Source: Mariniblastus sp. (GTDB lineage Bacteria; Planctomycetota; Planctomycetia; Pirellulales; Pirellulaceae). From it: a stretch of 64,000 bases of DNA. Position 1 is the stretch's first letter. Each line of letters starts with the position of its first letter. Under the pieces are notes generated by a model. It had not been told where the DNA came from, made no database searches, and saw only the letters and a list, made by a program, of their open reading frames with translations. Both the position numbers and the translations under genes were made by a program. Below, piece after piece: positions 1-9,466 of this stretch. The stretch is from assembly GCA_022447605.1 (NCBI GenBank), contig JAKVBG010000001.1, positions 214,072 through 278,071 of the forward strand, in the 5' to 3' direction.

Positions 1-210
1 ACGCATCAAGGGGAGACCCGCGCCCAGCGGCTGGCCGAGTATCTGGAGGAAAACGAGACGCCGGTCGTCGCCCTGCGTGAGGGGAGCTGGCTGGAAGTGG
101 ACGAAGGTCGCTGCCAACTGGGTGGGACCACTGGAATGGTCCTGTTCCGTCGCGGCGAACCGGCCCGGGAGATCGGCCCGGTGGCCGACCTCCAATTTCT
201 GCTCGACTGA
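1..210 (+). CDS. pepE: Peptidase E (alpha-aspartyl dipeptidase), C-terminal part
   Basis: The window opens inside this gene, so only the last 69 residues are present. Reading from base 1 gives an open frame ending at TGA 208-210. The fragment begins THQGETRAQR and continues with PVVALREG and a GGTTG turn, which match the C-terminal end of peptidase E, family S51. That family consists of cytoplasmic serine peptidases that split dipeptides with an N-terminal aspartate. The catalytic serine lies upstream of the window, so activity cannot be judged here. No neighbour is clearly co-transcribed; the next gene starts about 260 bases later. A related S51 cyanophycinase-like protein is the main alternative, but the HQGETR block favours PepE. 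Confidence 0.72.
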   Translation, partial: THQGETRAQRLAEYLEENETPVVALREGSWLEVDEGRCQLGGTTGMVLFRRGEPAREIGPVADLQFLLD

Positions 211-467
211 ATCTGTCGCGGCCGTGCACAGCAGAAGCGCCGTCGATTTGATTTCTCTATCGTCAAAATGAACTCAGGTCGATCGCCGGACCTGGGGAAA
301 CCGTTTGCCGGGGATTGATCCGTTTCCTTGGAAAACACGTGGCAAAACAGTCTTTTCCCTCCTCTCATCAAGTCTCTTCTCCGTTTGGCACGCCAGCTGC
401 TTTTATCGGGATACAGAATGAGCGACTGACCATGTCAGAACATTCTACCAGAGCAAAGGCAAACGAC

Positions 468-1187
468 ATGAACATTCACCTATCACGCATTGCCACCTCG
501 GCATTGACCACCCTTTTGATCGGCGCGGCCGTTTCTCAAGTCCCAGCGCAACAGGCCGTACCGGCCATCCTGTTCAACCAACAGCAAGTGGGAGTCGACT
601 ACATCGTCCGGCCTCTCTCGAACGGACAGAACTACATCAAGATCACCGGGGTCAACCCGGGGACGCCCGCTGCCCGGGCCGGGCTGCAGGTGGGTGACTG
701 GATCTCCAAAGTCGGTAACCGCAGGGTGAAGAGTCAACTCAGTTTCGATAAAGCCGTCTACGGTTTAAATGGCCAGGTCAAGTTTTATGTCTGGGATTCC
801 AACAGTCGAAATTGGACCTGGGTCCGCGTCGACTTTGGATCGGCAACTCCGCCTCCCAACCCGGACGGTGGAGGTGGAGGTGGCGGTGGCGGTGGCGGTG
901 ACGCAACCCAGCTGACAGGAATCTGGCAGTCGAGCGGGGGTGGGACAGTCCATTTCCGCGCTGGCACACCCGACCTGATCCGCGCCGAATCGAATGTACC
1001 CTGGGTCGGAGCATCCGACCTGAGCATCACGCCCAACAATAATGGATCCTACAACTTCACGTACCAGCAGCGTGGCGGTTTCCGAGACAGCGGATATGGG
1101 AAACTGACACCGCTCAACGCGAATACCATCAATGGCTACCTGGTCAATGGATTGGGGATCCGGGTCGACTTTGTGCTGACCCGTTAG
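468..1187 (+). CDS. Secreted PDZ-domain protein with poly-glycine linker
   Basis: A 239-residue protein of unknown role. Residues 1-28 form a signal peptide with a hydrophobic core (TTLLIGAA) and a likely cut after VPAQ. Residues about 42-110 form a PDZ-like domain: the ITGVNPGTPAARAGLQVGD block carries the usual spacing of G-x-PA-x-x-AGL-x-x-GD. After a Pro-rich stretch comes an uninterrupted run of glycines near residues 133-145, then a roughly 90-residue domain rich in Gly, Asn and aromatic residues that looks like beta structure. There is no protease domain, so this is not an HtrA or Ctp enzyme. ATG 468 was chosen because it directly precedes the signal peptide; in-frame ATGs at 432 and 315 would lengthen it. 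A periplasmic or surface binding role is inference. Confidence 0.7.
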   Translation: MNIHLSRIATSALTTLLIGAAVSQVPAQQAVPAILFNQQQVGVDYIVRPLSNGQNYIKITGVNPGTPAARAGLQVGDWISKVGNRRVKSQLSFDKAVYGLNGQVKFYVWDSNSRNWTWVRVDFGSATPPPNPDGGGGGGGGGGGDATQLTGIWQSSGGGTVHFRAGTPDLIRAESNVPWVGASDLSITPNNNGSYNFTYQQRGGFRDSGYGKLTPLNANTINGYLVNGLGIRVDFVLTR

Positions 1188-1312
1188 GGAGCACTCGGTC
1201 AAGCCGGGAGACGTATCGGGCCGGGCCCGTAACACAAAGCCCTGGGTCCGGTCCGAAACGGCTCCCCGGTGACCTGTCCCGCAACGCCCTTTAACTGATT
1301 GGAACCCAGATC

Positions 1313-1906
1313 ATGACACGACGATACCAACAACTACTGACACTCGCCCTGTTTTTTATCCTCGGCACCATCGCCTCGATCACGTGGGCCCACGAGAACC
1401 CGTACGTGGAAAACCTCGCGGTGCAAATCGAACAACAGGCAACGCGGGTCAGGGCTGAAGCGATCCGTTTCAACCGGGGCCATACGTACTACCAACTGGT
1501 AGGCAACCTGACTCAGATCGAACATCTGGCCGGCCATATCCAGCGAATGGCCCGGCACAGGGACAATCTCCGACACCTGAAACATGACCTGAGAAGGCTC
1601 GACCGACTGGTACACGAATCGGAGGATCTGTTCCGTCAATTGGAGCGGGCGGCTCATCATGGCCACCACCATTTTCACCGAGGCGTTCACCCCGCTTATC
1701 GGTTATTCCACTCGATGGAAGTGGCCATTCACCAGCTCCAGAACATCGTGGAACGCACAAACTCAAACTGCCAATCGCAGTGGACCAACCAACGCCAGGA
1801 CTACCTACCGATCCAGGGCCAGCCGCTCGGCTTCGGCGGGTTCAGCCTCAATCGGAACGGGATGGTAATCCGTAACGGAAGGTTCGGATTCAACTTCAGT
1901 TTTTAG
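1313..1906 (+). CDS. Secreted histidine-rich helical protein
   Basis: A 197-residue protein not matched to a named family. Residues 1-26 are a signal peptide ending TWA-H. Residues 30-150 are rich in His, Arg, Gln and Leu and read as long amphipathic helices, with a histidine cluster HHGHHHFHRGVH near residue 118. The last 40 residues turn into a Gly/Asn/Phe-rich tail (FGGFSLNRNG, RFGFNFSF). It stands alone, 125 bases after the PDZ protein and pointing at a shared terminator with gltX. The His cluster could bind metal, but no known metal-binding fold is visible, so that is only a suggestion. Confidence 0.6.
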   Translation: MTRRYQQLLTLALFFILGTIASITWAHENPYVENLAVQIEQQATRVRAEAIRFNRGHTYYQLVGNLTQIEHLAGHIQRMARHRDNLRHLKHDLRRLDRLVHESEDLFRQLERAAHHGHHHFHRGVHPAYRLFHSMEVAIHQLQNIVERTNSNCQSQWTNQRQDYLPIQGQPLGFGGFSLNRNGMVIRNGRFGFNFSF

Positions 1907-1986
1907 GTCGGTACCGTTCGTCCTTGGTCGACACCCACTTGTCAAGCGGAAGTCCCACGGGACCGAAAAAACAGAATTGGCTCGGC

Positions 1987-2017
1987 AAAAGGTCGCTCCA
2001 TTCCGGGGCGACCTTTT
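1987..2017. terminator. Bidirectional Rho-independent terminator
   Basis: A 10-bp perfect stem (AAAAGGTCGC at 1987-1996 pairing with GCGACCTTTT at 2008-2017) around an 11-base loop. It has A's on one side and T's on the other. It lies between the convergent His-rich protein gene and gltX and can serve both. Confidence 0.75.
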
Positions 2018-2072
2018 CTTCCATCATGACTCGAGTCGCTCTACCCAGGCTCGGCTCGGCACGACGGGACGA

Positions 2073-3650
2073 TCACTTGGCTCTCTGGCTCAACTGCTCC
2101 AGCGCCCGGTCGATACGGCGAACCGTCCGCTCCCGCCCGAGGATCTCCATCGTCTCGAACATGCCGAACCCGGCCGCTTTGCCGGTGACGGCGACCCGCA
2201 AGGCGTGGATAATCTGCCCGATCTTGATCTCCTTTGACTCGCAGAACTGGTGCAGCCAGGCATCGATTCGCTCGGTGGTAAAGTCGTCCACGTCGGCCAA
2301 GGATTCCCGGAACGCGGCCAACAGTTCGCCCGCATCTTCCGGCTTGACCAATCGCTTTTCAAACGGCTTCGATTCATACACCAAAGCTTCGTCGGCCACA
2401 AAGAAGTCATCGAAATTCAGGATGTCACCGGCCACTGCAACCCGGTCATCGGCCGCCCGAATAATAGCCGCCAGGTAAGTCAGAGTCTCCTCGTCGGCCG
2501 GATCAACAACCAGGCCGGCCCGTTGCAGGTAAGGGAGGCAGAGGGCGACTTTCTGGTCGACCGGCAGATCGTTCATGTAGCGCTGCTGGAACACGAGCAA
2601 TTTCTCCGGGTCAAAACTGGCGGCCGATTTGACCACCCGTTCCAGGGCAAACAGGTCGATCATCTGCTGCCGGGAAAAATCCTCCGTCTTGTCATCCAAC
2701 GACCAGCCAAGTAACAACAGGTAGTTGACGATCGCGTCGGGCAGGAAACCTACCTCGCGGTAAAAATCGACCAGCACCGGGTTGAAGGAATTCGGTTCCA
2801 CGGCGACCCCGACCCGCTCGGCGATCGCCTGGCCCCGGTCAAAAAGTTTCTTGAAATCCCGGTTCTTCATGTACTGTTCGATTTTTCGCTTGCTCAGCTT
2901 GTTCTTGCTGCCGGGCTCGGCGACAAACGGAATATGGGCATATTGTGGTAGTTCATACCCGAGCGACTGCGCAATAAATATCTGCCTCGGTGTGTTGGAA
3001 AGATGCTCCACGGCGCGAACCACGTGCGTGATCTCGAAATCGTGATCGTCCACGACGCTGGCCAGGTGATACAGGCATGTCCCATCGGCTCGCTGGATCA
3101 CATGGTCCTGCTCCCGCGACCATTCAAAACGGACCTCGCCTCGGACCAGATCATCAATCTGGCAGGTTCCCTCACGGGGCATCTTCAGCCGGACGACAAA
3201 CGAACGGCCCTCTGCCTCAAACCGCTGGCAATCCTCTTCGGTCTCGGCCATCCAACGCCGGCTGTAGACAAAATCCCGTTTCTCTTTCTCGGCCGCCTCG
3301 CGTTCCTCGGCCACTTCCTGGGGAGTCGCATAGTCCCGGTAGGCATGGCCCGACTCCAGCAATTTCCGCGCGGCAGACTGGTATCGTTCCAGTCGCTCGG
3401 ACTGGAAGTACGGCGCATGGCCTCCGCCCACTTCCGGCCCCTCGTCCCAGTCAATGCCCAACCAGCGAAAACCATCCAGAATCGGCTGCAGCGCCGCCTC
3501 GATGTTCCGCTCGGAATCGGTGTCATCGATCCGCAGGATGAACTGCCCCCCCTGTTGCCGGGCCAGCAGCCAGTTGAAAAGGGCCGTGCGGACCCCGCCA
3601 ATATGCAGGTATCCGGTTGGACTGGGGGCAAAGCGGGTGCGTACGGTCAT
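2073..3650 (-). CDS. gltX: Glutamyl-tRNA synthetase
   Basis: A 525-residue class I aminoacyl-tRNA synthetase that joins glutamate to tRNA in the cytoplasm. The N-terminus [19 protein letters not shown] holds the HIGH-type signature, and NKLSKRK near residue 250 is the KMSKS-type loop. [12 protein letters not shown] and the [13 protein letters not shown] block are typical of GluRS. Length is normal for the bacterial family. ATG 3650 was chosen because the conserved domain starts at once; the frame runs open to an ATG at 3716, which would add a 22-residue leader with no homology. GatCAB is encoded at 23.0-26.3 kb, so this enzyme may be non-discriminating and also charge tRNA-Gln; that is inference from family knowledge. 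Confidence 0.95.
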   Translation of the reverse strand: MTVRTRFAPSPTGYLHIGGVRTALFNWLLARQQGGQFILRIDDTDSERNIEAALQPILDGFRWLGIDWDEGPEVGGGHAPYFQSERLERYQSAARKLLESGHAYRDYATPQEVAEEREAAEKEKRDFVYSRRWMAETEEDCQRFEAEGRSFVVRLKMPREGTCQIDDLVRGEVRFEWSREQDHVIQRADGTCLYHLASVVDDHDFEITHVVRAVEHLSNTPRQIFIAQSLGYELPQYAHIPFVAEPGSKNKLSKRKIEQYMKNRDFKKLFDRGQAIAERVGVAVEPNSFNPVLVDFYREVGFLPDAIVNYLLLLGWSLDDKTEDFSRQQMIDLFALERVVKSAASFDPEKLLVFQQRYMNDLPVDQKVALCLPYLQRAGLVVDPADEETLTYLAAIIRAADDRVAVAGDILNFDDFFVADEALVYESKPFEKRLVKPEDAGELLAAFRESLADVDDFTTERIDAWLHQFCESKEIKIGQIIHALRVAVTGKAAGFGMFETMEILGRERTVRRIDRALEQLSQRAK

Positions 3651-3764
3651 CGTGGGTAAACCATCCTGCTGGGGCAAGTGAATTGAACGCGACGATTTTA
3701 TGCCATCAGCTGCCAACTGGGAACGTGCGACCCTGTCTTAAATCCCGAGACCATCCGAGATGGA

Positions 3765-5063
3765 TCAGGCCGCCCGATTCTGCCGTTTCTGGAGTTTCCT
3801 CAGCCGGCGTCGCTCCGACTTGGACAGATGTTCTTTTTCCAGCAGGTGGAACATTTCGATCTCGTCCTGTTCCAGGTCAAAAGAAAAATCGGGAGAGGGG
3901 GCCTGTTTCTTCTTGATCCTCGAACCGAGCGGAGTGCTTGCCTGCGGTTTTTTATTCACCGACTGCTTCCCCTGTTTCCTCTCCACCTGCGGAACGTTCA
4001 CCTTGCCCCGCTTTTCAACCGCCGCAGGGGCAGACGTTTTCTCGGTCGGCGCCACACTGGCTGGTACTGGCGGGATGAATGTCTCGGCAGTATCTGCTTC
4101 CCGGCTCTTCTTTTCTGGCCGCTTCTTTTCTTGTTGTGTCTTCATTTCCTTCTTCGTCTGCTGCCCCTCGGGCCTCGATGTCTTTCTCTTCTGAGCGGGG
4201 GCGATGTCGGCAGCCAGCAGACCGTTGGAATGCAGGAAGACGAACCGGGCGTACACGATTACCGACAGGAAAACCGTACTGATGCCAATCAACAGGGAGT
4301 TCCCGTAATAGAGCGGAACGTCCAGCGCCAAGTTGTCCCCGACGCCAGGGATCTGCAGAACGACCGCGGTCGTCAAAGCGATCCAGGCCAGAGCTGCCCC
4401 GGTCAAGGCAACCCGGGAGGACCTCACCTCAAACAGTCCGCGTACCACGAGTCCCGTAAGCAACAGCAACTTGGCCGCCACCAGCCAAACCAGACCGTCG
4501 CCCGGCAAAGTTCCAAACAGGGCTGACACCCCGCTCTGCAACAAGCCGACCAGGTCGACCGAGCATTGGATACTGGCTAACAGGAACAGAGGGGCCATCC
4601 ATCCCCACAGACGGTATGTCCCCCGGTAGTCGTCACAGCGGTGCTGACGCAGCGCGTAGAGTTGAAGGGATGCCAGGCTGGCAAGCACCAGCAGGAACGA
4701 ACAGAACCAACCGGCCAGGCTCCCCTGGCCGCTGAGTGCGAACGCCTGCAGCTGACTGGTCGTCAACTGGTCCTGCCAGTCGGGGGAATAGGCCGAGAGC
4801 AGGTTGAGACCACAAACGCAGGCCACCAGAAGCATGGCAACCAGGGTGACGGCGCGGTAGCGCTTCGGGATCAGATCGGTCGTCTTCTTTTGATATCGTC
4901 GCTGGGCGCTGCTCGAATAGACCTTGGCACCCTTCTCCCGGGACGACTCCGGCTCGACAATCGTCGCGGACGATTCTCCCGGGTGCGAGGCTTGGCGGGC
5001 CGATTGAGTCACCTCTTCCAGCACGACCCGTCTGCGCCGTTGATTCATGCGTCGATTGGCCAT
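3765..5063 (-). CDS. Polytopic membrane protein with charged cytoplasmic tails
   Basis: A 432-residue protein of unknown function. Residues 1-70 are strongly basic (MNQRRRRVV, then QRRYQKKTTDL). About five membrane segments follow between residues 70 and 285 (AVTLVAMLLVACVCGLNLL, WFCSFLLVLASLASLQLYAL, WMAPLFLLASIQ, LVWLVAAKLLLLTGLVV, LIGISTVFLSVIVYARFVF). The C-terminal third is a Lys/Glu/Pro-rich low-complexity region ending in a basic helix (LSKSERRRLRKLQKRQNRAA). It follows gltX upstream on the same strand with about 115 bases between. No enzymatic motif is visible. It is probably lineage-specific. Confidence 0.65.
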   Translation of the reverse strand: MANRRMNQRRRRVVLEEVTQSARQASHPGESSATIVEPESSREKGAKVYSSSAQRRYQKKTTDLIPKRYRAVTLVAMLLVACVCGLNLLSAYSPDWQDQLTTSQLQAFALSGQGSLAGWFCSFLLVLASLASLQLYALRQHRCDDYRGTYRLWGWMAPLFLLASIQCSVDLVGLLQSGVSALFGTLPGDGLVWLVAAKLLLLTGLVVRGLFEVRSSRVALTGAALAWIALTTAVVLQIPGVGDNLALDVPLYYGNSLLIGISTVFLSVIVYARFVFLHSNGLLAADIAPAQKRKTSRPEGQQTKKEMKTQQEKKRPEKKSREADTAETFIPPVPASVAPTEKTSAPAAVEKRGKVNVPQVERKQGKQSVNKKPQASTPLGSRIKKKQAPSPDFSFDLEQDEIEMFHLLEKEHLSKSERRRLRKLQKRQNRAA

Positions 5064-5255
5064 AACACCGCTTCAGAATAGAAACTTCCCTGTCTACTCG
5101 GATGAAATCGGCGCGTTGCAGGGAGGGACTTGATTGATCGACCCGGAGGCCGGAAAACCAGAACTCCAGGGCCCGATTGACCGTCCCAGATTTCGGGCAG
5201 AAACGATTTTGTCTGTTGCAACGACGGGGGCACTTCCCGGATTGCTAGCGAACCG

Positions 5256-6116
5256 TCAAACCACCGGGTTGGAAAGCGTCCCGATTTTCTCGATCTGCAC
5301 GGTCAACTGGTCGCCTGGTTTCAGGAAAACGGGGGGGGTGCGGCCCGCCCCGACCCCAGCCGGCGTCCCGGTAAAAATAAGGTCTCCTGCCTGCAGAGAG
5401 AAGAATTTCGAAAGATGGGCAACCAGGTAATCAACCGGGAAAATCAGTTGACCGGTCCGAGCATGTTGCATCCTCTGACCGTTTAATTCACAAACGATTT
5501 CCAGGTCATGGGGATTGCCCAGTTCATCCGGGGTCACCAACCAGGGACCGAGCGGGGCAAACGTATCGAAGGTTTTCCCCAACAGCCACTGGCCGCCCGG
5601 CCGGCCTTTCTGCCAATCGCGCGCGGAAATATCGTTACCAGCGGTATACCCTAACACATGGTCCAATGCGTTTTCCTGCCGGATATGGCGGCCAGAGCGA
5701 CCGATCACGACAACTAATTCTGCCTCAAAATCGACCGATTGACTGATCTCGGGCAGGACGATCGGCTGCCCGGGACCGACGATGGCCGAGGCAAATTTAC
5801 TGAAAACGATCGGTAAACCGGGAGGCTCCGATTCCATTTCCCTGGCATGATCTTCGTAGTTCTTGCCAATACAAATCACTTTACCGGGTCGGGCCACGGG
5901 CGGCAGAAGGTCAAGCTCCGACAAGGCAACCGTTTCCCATCGACCCTGCTCAAGCACCGCGATTAACTCCGGCTCGGAAACCGGGGCAACCTGCTCAAGC
6001 CAGTCGGAAATCCCCTGGACCGGCCGGCCCGCTTCCGGTTCGAGCACGGCCCATTGCTGGTCCCGCTCAACGGCTAGGCGGCTCTCTCCCCGTAGGCTGA
6101 CCGAGGCAATTTTCAT
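5256..6116 (-). CDS. Fumarylacetoacetate hydrolase (FAH) family protein
   Basis: A 286-residue protein of the FAH superfamily, cytoplasmic hydrolases or decarboxylases acting on 2-oxo acids with a divalent metal. The core starts at GKNYEDHAREM, followed by VDFEAELVVVIG (metal-ligand acidic residues), GYTAGNDISARDWQ and the terminal FTGTPAGVG block. Members include fumarylpyruvate hydrolases, 2-hydroxyhepta-2,4-diene-1,7-dioate isomerases and oxaloacetate decarboxylases, and sequence reading does not separate them. ATG 6116 was chosen over an upstream in-frame start at 6314 because a GAGGGAGA ribosome site precedes it by a few bases and the conserved N-terminal domain MKIASVSL begins there. 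It is divergent from sodA. Confidence 0.88.
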   Translation of the reverse strand: MKIASVSLRGESRLAVERDQQWAVLEPEAGRPVQGISDWLEQVAPVSEPELIAVLEQGRWETVALSELDLLPPVARPGKVICIGKNYEDHAREMESEPPGLPIVFSKFASAIVGPGQPIVLPEISQSVDFEAELVVVIGRSGRHIRQENALDHVLGYTAGNDISARDWQKGRPGGQWLLGKTFDTFAPLGPWLVTPDELGNPHDLEIVCELNGQRMQHARTGQLIFPVDYLVAHLSKFFSLQAGDLIFTGTPAGVGAGRTPPVFLKPGDQLTVQIEKIGTLSNPVV

Positions 6117-6549
6117 GGCATTCTCCCTCGCCCTGGTTCTTGTCTGGCGAGCATCGCGTCGTCCGGTCCCCAGGCGGTAAAACCCAACGCCACTGTGAAA
6201 ACGGTTTGGACCGGTTTGTCCGAACGAGAAACGTCCCCTCGCCCAAAACCGTGGCACCGACCTTCCATGGCAACCGGTTCTCTGCTGTCCGTCGGTCCGT
6301 CCTCGCCCGACCAACTTACCCGTTTGTCAGGATCGCCGCGAGCGGGCGAGTGGCCACAGTATCTGGTGATCCGGGCTCACGATACGAGCATGAAAATCAT
6401 TGGTGGCCAGACGAAGATCATATAAATAACCGGCTCGACCATCCCGGTACGCTCATTGCCTCGTGATGAGGTTTCCATTATCCTCGTCTTAGGGCGAGTT
6501 CCTGCTCCCCGTAACCAGCAAACGAGATTCCTGTTTTTGAGGAAAAAAA
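6117..6549. promoter_or_regulatory. Divergent intergenic region between FAH-family gene and sodA
   Basis: This 433-base gap separates two genes transcribed away from each other and must hold both promoters. I see no convincing coding frame in it. On the plus strand a sigma70-like pair is visible near the sodA end (listed separately). The part next to the FAH gene shows no clear box to my eye. Confidence 0.5.
6456..6484 (+). promoter_or_regulatory. Candidate sigma70-type promoter for sodA
   Basis: TTGCCT at 6456-6461 and TATCCT at 6479-6484 are separated by 17 bases, about 65 bases upstream of the sodA ATG. The match to consensus is partial. A small palindromic CCTC-GTGAT-GAGG sits between the boxes. 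Confidence 0.35.
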
Positions 6550-7155
6550 ATGGCATATACCTTACCAGAACTTCCCTACGAGTACGGCGCTTTGGAGCCA
6601 CACGTCGATGCGCGGACCATGGAGATCCACTACACCAAGCACCATAATGGATACGTGACCAAGTTGAATGCGGCCCTCGAGGGAACTGGGATCGATGTAC
6701 CGATCGAAGAGTTGGTCGGCAACCTGGACATGGTGCCCGAAGAGAAGCGGATGGCCGTACGCAACAACGGGGGAGGGCATGCAAACCACTCACTGTTCTG
6801 GACCGTCATGAGCCCCGATGGCGGTGGTGCCCCCACCGGCGAGTTGGCGGCGGCCATTGATGAGTCATTTGGTAGCTTCGAATCCTTCAAAGAGGCATTT
6901 TCCAATGCCGCGGCCACCCGTTTTGGCAGCGGCTGGGCCTGGTTGAGTGTCGACAATGGGAAACTGCTGGTCGAAAGCACACCGAACCAGGATAACCCGT
7001 GGATGGAAGGGAGAACCCCGGTCCTGGGACTCGATGTCTGGGAGCACGCCTACTACCTGCACTACCAGAATCGCCGGCCCGACTACATTTCTGCCTTCTT
7101 CAACGTCGTCCATTGGGACGAGGTAGTGAGGCGGATAGCAGCAGCCAAGCGTTGA
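6550..7155 (+). CDS. sodA: Superoxide dismutase, Mn type
   Basis: A 201-residue Fe/Mn-family superoxide dismutase converting superoxide to hydrogen peroxide and oxygen. The four metal ligands are visible: His in [10 protein letters not shown], His in [10 protein letters not shown], and Asp and His in [10 protein letters not shown]. The Gly in GGGHANH together with Gln in TPNQDNP is the pattern usually seen in manganese rather than iron enzymes. No signal peptide, so it is cytoplasmic. The start ATG follows a GAGGAAAAAAA ribosome site. A strong hairpin terminator lies 35 bases after the stop, so this is a single-gene unit. Confidence 0.95.
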   Translation: MAYTLPELPYEYGALEPHVDARTMEIHYTKHHNGYVTKLNAALEGTGIDVPIEELVGNLDMVPEEKRMAVRNNGGGHANHSLFWTVMSPDGGGAPTGELAAAIDESFGSFESFKEAFSNAAATRFGSGWAWLSVDNGKLLVESTPNQDNPWMEGRTPVLGLDVWEHAYYLHYQNRRPDYISAFFNVVHWDEVVRRIAAAKR

Positions 7156-7189
7156 TTTCAAGTTAATCGACGGAGTCACCCATAGTTTC

Positions 7190-7223
7190 ACGGCCACGAC
7201 CGAAAAGGTTCGTGGCCGTTTTC
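7190..7223 (+). terminator. Rho-independent terminator of sodA
   Basis: ACGGCCACGA at 7190-7199 pairs perfectly with TCGTGGCCGT at 7210-7219 over a 10-base loop, followed by a short T run. It lies just after sodA. Confidence 0.8.
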
Positions 7224-7376
7224 ACGCTAGCGACCTCAAATTGACCCGGCAATTCAGCTATTGACCCGACCGACGGCCACTCCTATTATCCGCCCCACGT
7301 CGATTTCCAGGAAGGAACCAGGACGCGCCGAACGACAGAGGTTCAGCCGTCTCTACATTGGCAATGGGATAGTAGC

Positions 7377-8555
7377 ATGAAGCCGACCATTTTCAGTCAT
7401 TTTAGACTGCCCACGTTATTGCTGTTTACCGTGATCTTCTCGGTCCCCGGTTGTCAGACCAGCAAGTTCCCATTGCCCAGTTTGCCTGGGATGTCAATCT
7501 GGAGCGGTGACAAAATGGATTTGACACCGAGGAAGCTGGATACGCCCTCCTCCCAGTTCCACCCGGAATTTGCCAATTCAGAAGAAGCCCCGGCTTCATC
7601 GGCCAGGGAGGATGTGCAGCAAAAGGTAGACGAACTGATCCGCAGTGCTGAAAAAGAGAAGCAACATTCAAATCAGAACCAGCCTCTGCGGCAACCCTAC
7701 AGCCTGGAATCGATCGATCCGAAAATGAGTCAGGCCGACACTGACCTGGAATCGAACAACAGTTTTGAACCGGTCAATACATCGCAACCGAACCCTCCGT
7801 CTGCCAACGGTTTCTCGATGCCAGGGAACCAGTTCAAGAACTTACAGAACGCGCTAAACCAGTTGCCCCCGGAAAACGTTCCGCAGGCCAGCCCCGCCCA
7901 GCCAGCACCCAAGAATTCAATACCAGGCTGGAATAACGACTTTGTCCCGGGTAAGGCACAATCGGCCCAACCTGGTTCCAACGGGAGTCCCACCAACAGT
8001 TTTCAACCGATACCGACTCAATCAGGTACTTCGCCCCAACCAATCTCCTCGGCCCCTGCGGGTAACGGCGCGATTCCCAGCAACGTCGGGAACGGGTTCG
8101 ATCCGCCCGCCATGCCCAAACTGAACGCCTCACCGGCACCCCACAACCTGTTGCAACCAGCTACCCCGCAAACCAACAACCAGTTTCCAGCGACGCCCCA
8201 GGCAACCATCCAGTTACCATTGGCGCCGATTCCCCAAAAGAGCGGTCAGCCCATCTCCGTTCCCGATGGCGGTGCCACCCTGATCGGTGGAATCAGCTCA
8301 CCTGCTGCCACGAATGCACCAGCCAGGAACGTTGCGCCACCAGCTGACAATTCATTCGGCCCCATCCCCTTCCAGAAACCTGGACCGGTCACCGAAGGGA
8401 TCCCTGGCAGCCTGCCCGGTTCGCTCAATGCAGAAACGGTCAAACCAACACTCGAAGCGAACACGTCCAACGGATTGCCCGCCGCTCTACAAATGGGAAG
8501 TGGTGGATTCGCGCCGGGCAGTATCAAACAGCTGAAACCGGCAGACAAAAACTGA
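7377..8555 (+). CDS. Pro/Asn/Gln-rich lipoprotein
   Basis: A 392-residue predicted lipoprotein of unknown function. The N-terminus has a hydrophobic segment LPTLLLFTVIFSVPGC, where VPGC is a good lipobox with the acylated Cys near residue 26. Past residue 90 the chain is low complexity, dominated by Pro, Asn, Gln, Ser, Ala and Gly (for example QPAPKNSIPGW and ATPQTNNQFPATPQ), with no recognisable domain, and probably is unstructured. It is flanked by the sodA terminator and a convergent SDR gene, so it seems to be transcribed alone. A cell-envelope spacer or adhesive role is possible but not shown. Confidence 0.62.
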   Translation: MKPTIFSHFRLPTLLLFTVIFSVPGCQTSKFPLPSLPGMSIWSGDKMDLTPRKLDTPSSQFHPEFANSEEAPASSAREDVQQKVDELIRSAEKEKQHSNQNQPLRQPYSLESIDPKMSQADTDLESNNSFEPVNTSQPNPPSANGFSMPGNQFKNLQNALNQLPPENVPQASPAQPAPKNSIPGWNNDFVPGKAQSAQPGSNGSPTNSFQPIPTQSGTSPQPISSAPAGNGAIPSNVGNGFDPPAMPKLNASPAPHNLLQPATPQTNNQFPATPQATIQLPLAPIPQKSGQPISVPDGGATLIGGISSPAATNAPARNVAPPADNSFGPIPFQKPGPVTEGIPGSLPGSLNAETVKPTLEANTSNGLPAALQMGSGGFAPGSIKQLKPADKN

Positions 8556-8612
8556 CATCCACCGTTTGGCTGCCAAGCGTGGTGTGGGGAATCCCGGTTA
8601 ACGGCAAAACCA

Positions 8613-9368
8613 TCACCAGGGCGTATTGCCACCATTGACGCAGATCGTCTGCCCCGTCACAAAACTCGCCTGTTCACTGGCCAGATAGAGCACCGCCTGA
8701 GCCACATCCTCATCCAGACCCCAGCGACCCACCGGGATTTCGGCAAGGTACGCCTGCTTGGCAGCTTCCGGGTCATTCACATGGCGCTCATTCGGTATCC
8801 AGCCCGGCGCCACCGAATTCACCGTAATTCCAAACGGTGCAAGTTCCTTGGCCATGGTCCGTGTCCAGCCGATTTGACCTCCCTTGGCCGCCACGTAAGC
8901 ACTAAACGGTGCCACCGAGTCGTGAAAGACCTCGCTGGTGATATTGACGATCCTGCCCCAACCTTGCTGTTTCAGGTGGGGCACAATCGCCTTGGTGATC
9001 AGGAAGGGACTCTTGATAAAGAAGTCGATCATTTCCTGGTAGAGGTCCCATTCGGTCTCCTCGATCGGCAACTGGGGCTGCGGCCCGGTGGCGTTGGGAA
9101 CCAGGATATCGACCGGACCCGCTTGCTGGGCGATCTCTTCCAGCATACGGGAAATCTCGGTCGAATCGGTCACATCGGCCTGAACCAGGAACGTGTCGAT
9201 ACCGGCGGCCTGGTACTCCGCCATGGCCCGCTCGGCCCGTTCACGATTGTTGGCAAAGTTAACTGGAACCTTCGCTCCGGCAAGGCCCAGGGCCAGTCCA
9301 ATCGCCTTTCCCAAACCGGCGCTATTGCCGGTCACCAATGCCGTGCGGCCTTTCAATGAAAATTCCAT
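8613..9368 (-). CDS. Short-chain dehydrogenase/reductase (FabG-like)
   Basis: A 251-residue classical SDR, a cytoplasmic NAD(P)-dependent oxidoreductase. TGNSAGLG at residues 14-21 is the cofactor-binding T-G-x3-G-x-G. NATG near residue 90 stands for the usual NNAG. The catalytic set is ITSEV (Ser), then SAYVAAK (Tyr-x3-Lys). The end, VTGQTICVNGG, is typical of 3-oxoacyl-ACP reductase-like SDRs. Length is standard. The substrate cannot be read from the sequence, and FabG-like paralogues of this kind are common. It is divergent from birA, with about 100 bases between the starts. Confidence 0.88.
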   Translation of the reverse strand: MEFSLKGRTALVTGNSAGLGKAIGLALGLAGAKVPVNFANNRERAERAMAEYQAAGIDTFLVQADVTDSTEISRMLEEIAQQAGPVDILVPNATGPQPQLPIEETEWDLYQEMIDFFIKSPFLITKAIVPHLKQQGWGRIVNITSEVFHDSVAPFSAYVAAKGGQIGWTRTMAKELAPFGITVNSVAPGWIPNERHVNDPEAAKQAYLAEIPVGRWGLDEDVAQAVLYLASEQASFVTGQTICVNGGNTPW

Positions 9369-9466
9369 CTGCTTCCGATCCTCTCAAGGGTGGTGAGCCT
9401 GTCCGAGTTACGTTAAATAATAGTTTCCATTTGACAAGCATCCCTGGGACCTTATCCGGCCGATTT

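Noticed and set aside
6195-6425. A 76-residue frame in the gap before sodA
   Set aside because: It has an unusual composition, no ribosome site and no family resemblance; the region must carry two promoters.
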